A DNA stretch of 17,015 bases from an uncultured Clostridia bacterium. Its GTDB lineage: Bacteria; Bacillota; Clostridia; Oscillospirales; CAG-272. Position 1 is the stretch's first letter; the number at the start of each line of letters is the position of its first letter. The notes beneath the pieces were generated by a model, which did no database searches, was not told the origin of the DNA, and was given only the letters and a program-made list of their open reading frames with translations. The DNA lies in NCBI GenBank assembly GCA_945485605.1, contig CALYSG010000019.1, positions 1 through 17,015 on the forward strand, read 5' to 3'. The translations under genes were made by a program, and so were the position numbers. Of the stretch, positions 13,402 through 17,015 are shown in pieces.

Positions 13402-14283
13402 TCATACCGCGAGTTCGGGCGGCAAAAGTGCCTGAAAGCCCGATGCACCGCCTTTAAGATTGACCGGCGCAAAAAGTGCGTCGACATCCTGCGGTTTCCC
13501 GCCGGGCAGAGTCACCGTAAGCCTATCCGGAGTCATTGCATAAAGCATACCGCTACCCGTGGCGGTCTTTGAAGGGACAAGTCTGAGCCTTCTTGCACTG
13601 TCGGGGGGCAATGCTGCAAGAAACGATGCGTCATTCTTTCTGACGGCTCTTACAAGAGCCTCCGGAAGTGCACCCGAAAGACTGTCGATATCTGCTACTA
13701 CAACCGGCTTGCCGCTCATCGGATCGCGTACAAGGTTTCCGCTGTCAAAGATCGCGGAAAGCCTCACAGACCTGCCTCCTATGCTTATTTCAATGTCCGC
13801 AGTGCGCTCACTCTGCTTCTTTCTGAAGAATTTTCCGCCGGCGAGAGTCGCCGCCCCCGAAACAGCCGCAAGTATTGCAAAAAGCCATACCGGCATACCG
13901 TCCCCGCTCTGTTCAAGAGAACCGAGCGGCAATCCGAGTGAGTTCAAAAGGTTGAACATCGCCGTCATAAGCCCCGCAAGCGCCGCAGAAACGCCTACGT
14001 AGGTCAGCGAGCATAGCATAAACTTCCAAAACCCCGTCTTCTTCCCGGCAAAGACGGCAATACACATAAGTATCCCCGCGATTATATCGCATACAAGCTC
14101 GAGCGGCGGCACAAAGCCCGAGAACAGTATCGCAACCGCATATATTCCTCCGACCGCCGAGGCGAGAAGCGCCCGTATCCTCGGAAAATTTCTGTGAAGC
14201 AGCTTCGCGGTTATGTAAAAGCAGAGATAGTCCATGCTGAAATTTATCAGAAACAGAAGATCTCCGTAAACAGTCTGTCCCAT
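13402..14283 (-). CDS. spoIIGA: Sporulation sigma-E factor-processing peptidase SpoIIGA
   Basis: Membrane aspartic protease that removes the pro-sequence of sigma-E at the forespore septum. The 293 residues divide into five hydrophobic segments (about 7-26, 36-55, 59-79, 86-110 and 132-150), then a cytosolic domain with IFDSGNLVRDPMSGKPVVV. Asp180 of the DSGN motif is the catalytic aspartate, in the same context as the DTGN of B. subtilis. Family proteins act as dimers with one Asp per subunit. The stop overlaps an upstream in-frame ATG of sigE (ATGA), giving the expected protease-substrate operon. A GGAG about 10 bases upstream and an AAGGA abutting the ATG are both possible ribosome binding sites. 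Confidence 0.95.
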   Translation of the reverse strand: MGQTVYGDLLFLINFSMDYLCFYITAKLLHRNFPRIRALLASAVGGIYAVAILFSGFVPPLELVCDIIAGILMCIAVFAGKKTGFWKFMLCSLTYVGVSAALAGLMTAMFNLLNSLGLPLGSLEQSGDGMPVWLFAILAAVSGAATLAGGKFFRKKQSERTADIEISIGGRSVRLSAIFDSGNLVRDPMSGKPVVVADIDSLSGALPEALVRAVRKNDASFLAALPPDSARRLRLVPSKTATGSGMLYAMTPDRLTVTLPGGKPQDVDALFAPVNLKGGASGFQALLPPELAV

Positions 14284-14315
14284 ATCCTTAAAACTCCGTC
14301 ATTCGTGTTAACGGC

Positions 14316-14348
14316 ATTATACACCAACGGAGCCGAGAATTCTGTCAC
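14316..14348 (-). promoter_or_regulatory. Candidate spoIIG-type promoter with a long spacer
   Basis: On the minus strand GTGACA (14343-14348, 5/6 match to TTGACA) is followed after 21 bases by TATAAT (14316-14321). Start would be near 14309, leaving a leader of about 26 bases. The B. subtilis spoIIG promoter is known for near-consensus boxes 22 bases apart that need Spo0A. A possible weak Spo0A-like sequence (TTCTGTCACAT on the plus strand) overlaps the -35; it matches the usual 0A box only partly. Confidence 0.5.
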
Positions 14349-14367
14349 ATTATATACCGTAAAGAAA

Positions 14368-14402
14368 AAAAGCCGTGCGGATTCGGTCTGCACTTGGCTT
14401 TT
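14368..14402 (-). terminator. Terminator downstream of the P-type ATPase-like gene
   Basis: On the minus strand AAAAGCC pairs with GGCTTTT, with an inner GTGC/GCAC stem after a 2-base asymmetric bulge, followed by seven T residues (GGCTTTTTTTC). It lies about 130 bases past the stop of the P-type ATPase-like gene and just upstream of the spoIIGA promoter, so it insulates the sporulation operon. Confidence 0.75.
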
Positions 14403-14460
14403 GAAATATTCCGTTTCCGCTCACGGAAAGCAGTCTTATGACTGAGAGGAATATTTCGTG

Positions 14461-14490
14461 CCGGCGTCATTTGATCCTCAAATGACGGCT
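14461..14490. repeat. Isolated perfect hairpin without a U-tract
   Basis: CGTCATTTGA and TCAAATGACG form a 10-bp perfect stem around a 3-base loop (14465-14487). GCC/GGC pairs add to it outside a small bulge. No run of T follows in either direction, so it is not a standard terminator. It lies between the P-type ATPase-like stop and the real terminator, and might stabilise the mRNA 3' end. Confidence 0.5.
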
Positions 14491-14528
14491 GACTGTGCAT
14501 GACGTTACCGCACGACTTTTTTTACTTT

Positions 14529-17015
14529 TTACTTTTCCGACGTGCCGTTCCTTTTCTTACGGCGTAGCGTATGATACAGCAACAAAAATACTGTCGGAAC
14601 GACGAAAATTATTACGAGCGAGACAGGCGACCACTGCATGCCTGTGATTTCCGAAAGCCCGCCGATAAGCGAAAAGACGAGGACCGGAAGAGCAGACACC
14701 GCCGTGATTATCGCGCTTACAGGAGTGAATTTCGCAAATATTCTCTTACCCGATCTCACCGTAAATAACGCGATATACTGCGCGAGCATCAGTCCGATAA
14801 ATGCAGCTCCCCCAGTTTTTATTCCGCCGATAAGCTCCATAAGTACGGCAATTAGCGCTCCGGCAAGACCTGCTGCTCCGGCACTTATAAGCGCGACGCG
14901 GTCTTCTCTGAGCGGTGTCTTCAGCGTCACGGGGCGGTAGCCTCCTGCCATGGTACTCACATCGGGACGGTCGTTTGCAAAAATGAGCATTGCGCAAAAA
15001 TCCATGATAAGCCCGGAATAAAGAAGCTGTACCGGGCTGAAGACCGATGCGCCCGTAAGGATCGCGGGGATCGAAAATGAAAGTCTCAGTGCCTGCGATA
15101 TCAGAAGATAGGTCACAGCTCCGCGAAGTCCGTAATTTATATTTCTCGCGCAGGCAAAAGCATTTAACAGTCCCTCAAGTCCTCCGCCTCGAAGTCCGGC
15201 ACGCTTGACCAATACATCGGATTCATATCTGAGTATCTGAGCACCATCGGGGCTCGTTCCCTTTCCGGATGGCTTGGATGTCTCGAGCTTTTCCACATCG
15301 TCCTTACCGGTGCCGTAATCGGCACGGTCGCAGGTGACAGCAACATCTGCGCGTGACGCAACGGTAATATCGAACGGACCCGTACCGAACACGGTAACAA
15401 TATGTCCTGCCTCTCTGGTTTTCGCGGTCAAAGAACATATTTCCTGTCGCGAAAAACCGAGGTACGCCTTGTATCTGCCCTCGGCGGGAGGGATCGGGAT
15501 CCCCGCCTTCCTGCATTCGGAAGCAAAGGCGATCTCCGCCGCCGACGAAACTATCCCCGCTTCCTCGGAAAGCATGACTTCACGCCTCGTCTCACCTTCA
15601 AGGAAAAGAACGGGAAGAACGCCCGCAGCCCTCAGCTCTGCGCATTTTTTCTTCGCATCTCTGCTGACGGCGGTCTTGTAGCCGAAAATCCCCTCAAATA
15701 TCCGCTCCCCCGAAGGCAAAACGCTTATGACCGTGAGACTTCTGCACCCGAGCTCCGTCATTCGTCCGAGAGCCGTTTCTGCCTTGTAGTGCTTCGTAAT
15801 GTCGAATTCCGAAAAGCCTCCGCCGATGCGTTCAAGGTTACATTCGCCGAGAAGCTCATCTCCTTCGGATACCGTGATAGTCCTTATAGTACCTCCGTCG
15901 TTGACTCTTGTACTGACTCTGCCTCCCTCAACCGAAAAGTCAAGTATAGTTGCGCGGATCGAGATTGCCTTTCTGTCAACCCCGAGACGGACGCAGAAAT
16001 CCTCCGTTCCCTCTGCAAACACACTGTCGGCAAAGCCTACCGCAACGGGATACTTCAGCGCCGCCGCTCCGACGAGCGTAAGGCTCTCGGCGGCTGTCAT
16101 AAGCCTTCCGTCGAAGAGCTCGTGTCCCGAAAGCTCACACGAACCGGCATAAGCCGAAACTATTCGCAGCTTTCCGTCGGTGATCGCCGCGTCGCCGAGC
16201 AGGAATAGTCTGTCGGTCGAAGCAATATCGGTAAGGGCTTCGGGAGTCTTTATCATTGCTCCGCCGCTCTTTCCGTTGCCGGACGCGCAATGAGTGAAGC
16301 CCGTCGCTACTATAATATTTCCCGCTACGTAAACAGTCTCACCGAGAGATGACACCGCGAGTGACAGAACGAGCATAAAAGTGCTGAGCATCGACGACGG
16401 TCCGTAGGTTAGTATACCGATAACCGTCAAAGGAATTATCATAAGCAGAACGGCAAGGCTGTATGTGCGCGAAAATTTTCTCAGCTCACGCAGAATCGGA
16501 GACTTTGCCGAAGGGTCGTTCAAAGGCATTCCTCCGTCCAGTGCGCCAATATAGGTATATTCACCGGTCTCAACTACAATGGCTCTTGCCTCACCAGTTA
16601 TGACAGAGCTGCCGGCATAGAGCATGTTAAGCTGTTCATGTATCGGCAGAACAGTATCGGCATCATATACCGCCGCGGCATCGGGATTTACTCTCACATA
16701 TCCGCCTTCCTCAGTTCCCGTGAATACCCGTACGCTGAAGCGGTCGGCAGAGACGAGCCTTGCGTCGCACGGAATGATATCTCCTTCACCGACGATTATA
16801 AGGTCGCCGGGAACAAGGCAACGTGCGTCGGCAAGGAAAAGCTCTCCGCCGCGTATTACCCTCAGCTTGGGTTGCGAATATCCCGACATAGACTCTATGC
16901 GCCTCTGCGAAATAACTGAAAAGACTATCCCGACAGAAAGGCTTACGAGTATAACTATACCCGCCCCTACGGCAATGCCCGTTCTGCCGAACACCGCGGC
17001 AATAAACACGACACC
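14529..17015 (-). CDS. P-type ATPase-like protein lacking all catalytic motifs (pseudoenzyme), 5' end cut by window edge
   Basis: The frame is open to the right edge; 828 codons are visible and the N-terminus is missing. Numbering is from the GTG at 17009. The P-type plan is clear: M2 (about 12-34), actuator domain (GDLIIVGEGDIIPCDARLV, 69-87), M3 (184-203), M4 (209-236), a large cytosolic loop (about 240-620) and six C-terminal membrane segments (627-651, 658-679, 704-728, 733-750, 763-785, 794-813). The catalytic residues are gone: TGES is TGTE (97-100), PEGL is LGET (222-225), DKTGT is LGDAA (271-275), KGAP is SEG (381-383), TGD is EGE (471-473) and GDGVND is GTGPFD (542-547). A charged Gly/Ser/Lys stretch (about 565-590) interrupts the hinge region. 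It cannot form the aspartyl-phosphate, so pumping is unlikely. Function is unknown; a regulatory, scaffolding or sensing role is speculation. A separate transcript from spoIIGA is expected. Confidence 0.85.
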   Translation of the reverse strand, partial: GVVFIAAVFGRTGIAVGAGIVILVSLSVGIVFSVISQRRIESMSGYSQPKLRVIRGGELFLADARCLVPGDLIIVGEGDIIPCDARLVSADRFSVRVFTGTEEGGYVRVNPDAAAVYDADTVLPIHEQLNMLYAGSSVITGEARAIVVETGEYTYIGALDGGMPLNDPSAKSPILRELRKFSRTYSLAVLLMIIPLTVIGILTYGPSSMLSTFMLVLSLAVSSLGETVYVAGNIIVATGFTHCASGNGKSGGAMIKTPEALTDIASTDRLFLLGDAAITDGKLRIVSAYAGSCELSGHELFDGRLMTAAESLTLVGAAALKYPVAVGFADSVFAEGTEDFCVRLGVDRKAISIRATILDFSVEGGRVSTRVNDGGTIRTITVSEGDELLGECNLERIGGGFSEFDITKHYKAETALGRMTELGCRSLTVISVLPSGERIFEGIFGYKTAVSRDAKKKCAELRAAGVLPVLFLEGETRREVMLSEEAGIVSSAAEIAFASECRKAGIPIPPAEGRYKAYLGFSRQEICSLTAKTREAGHIVTVFGTGPFDITVASRADVAVTCDRADYGTGKDDVEKLETSKPSGKGTSPDGAQILRYESDVLVKRAGLRGGGLEGLLNAFACARNINYGLRGAVTYLLISQALRLSFSIPAILTGASVFSPVQLLYSGLIMDFCAMLIFANDRPDVSTMAGGYRPVTLKTPLREDRVALISAGAAGLAGALIAVLMELIGGIKTGGAAFIGLMLAQYIALFTVRSGKRIFAKFTPVSAIITAVSALPVLVFSLIGGLSEITGMQWSPVSLVIIFVVPTVFLLLYHTLRRKKRNGTSEK

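Noticed and set aside
14349..14354. Second TATAAT upstream of spoIIGA
   Set aside because: There is no -35 at 16-18 bases and no TG extension, and it sits against the upstream terminator tail.
15402..16208. 268-codon plus-strand frame opposite the pseudo-ATPase
   Set aside because: The minus-strand product has clear P-type ATPase membrane and domain organisation; the antisense product has none and no start signal.
14529..17015. Possibility that the right-edge gene is an ordinary pseudogene or an assembly error
   Set aside because: There is no frameshift or stop in 828 codons, and the changes fall as clean substitutions at catalytic motifs rather than random decay. Sequencing error cannot replace six separate motifs.
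1..17015. CRISPR arrays, tRNA/rRNA genes, insertion sequences, prophage genes
   Set aside because: No spaced direct repeats, cloverleaf sequences, transposase or phage-like proteins were seen on either strand.

Overview
The window reads as a chromosomal segment of an endospore-forming member of the Bacillota, most likely class Clostridia and perhaps a gut Oscillospirales-type lineage. The support is a spoIIGA-sigE pair, TrmFO (the folate-dependent tRNA m5U54 enzyme common in Firmicutes), near-perfect sigma-A promoters, strong GGAGG-type ribosome binding sites, and coding DNA of about 50% GC. The class is an inference; no rRNA gene is present to confirm it.

Layout. A Ca2+-type P-type ATPase, cut by the left edge, runs rightward and ends at a bidirectional terminator (2677-2702). 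It faces a long leftward housekeeping block, read right to left: TrmH/SpoU-type RNA methyltransferase, dprA, topA, trmFO, plsX, rnc. Gaps are short or overlapping (trmFO/topA share ATGA) until plsX-rnc, where a 130-base hairpin-rich gap sits where acpP is often found. Upstream of the block is infC-rpmI-rplT, closed by its own terminator (10543-10568). That operon has a consensus promoter (11884-11912), a leader resembling an attenuator, and an AUU start for infC.

Next is a small divergent module. A 65-aa XRE-type regulator (leftward) and a 131-aa protein of unknown function (rightward) are driven by two near-perfect sigma-A promoters whose -35 boxes lie on top of each other within one palindrome, the probable operator. 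The 131-aa gene converges on sigE with a shared bidirectional hairpin.

Leftward spoIIGA-sigE follows. SpoIIGA is the membrane aspartic protease that matures pro-sigma-E during sporulation. The candidate promoter has an unusually long spacer, reminiscent of the Spo0A-activated spoIIG promoter of Bacillus subtilis.

The most unusual item is at the right edge: a long leftward gene encoding a protein with the whole P-type ATPase architecture but none of the catalytic motifs (DKTGT, TGES, KGAP, TGD, GDGVND and PEGL are all replaced). The intact ATPase at the left edge is a direct internal comparison. The reading frame is open for 828 codons and the membrane segments are preserved, so it looks like a maintained pseudoenzyme rather than a decaying gene. 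Its function is unknown.
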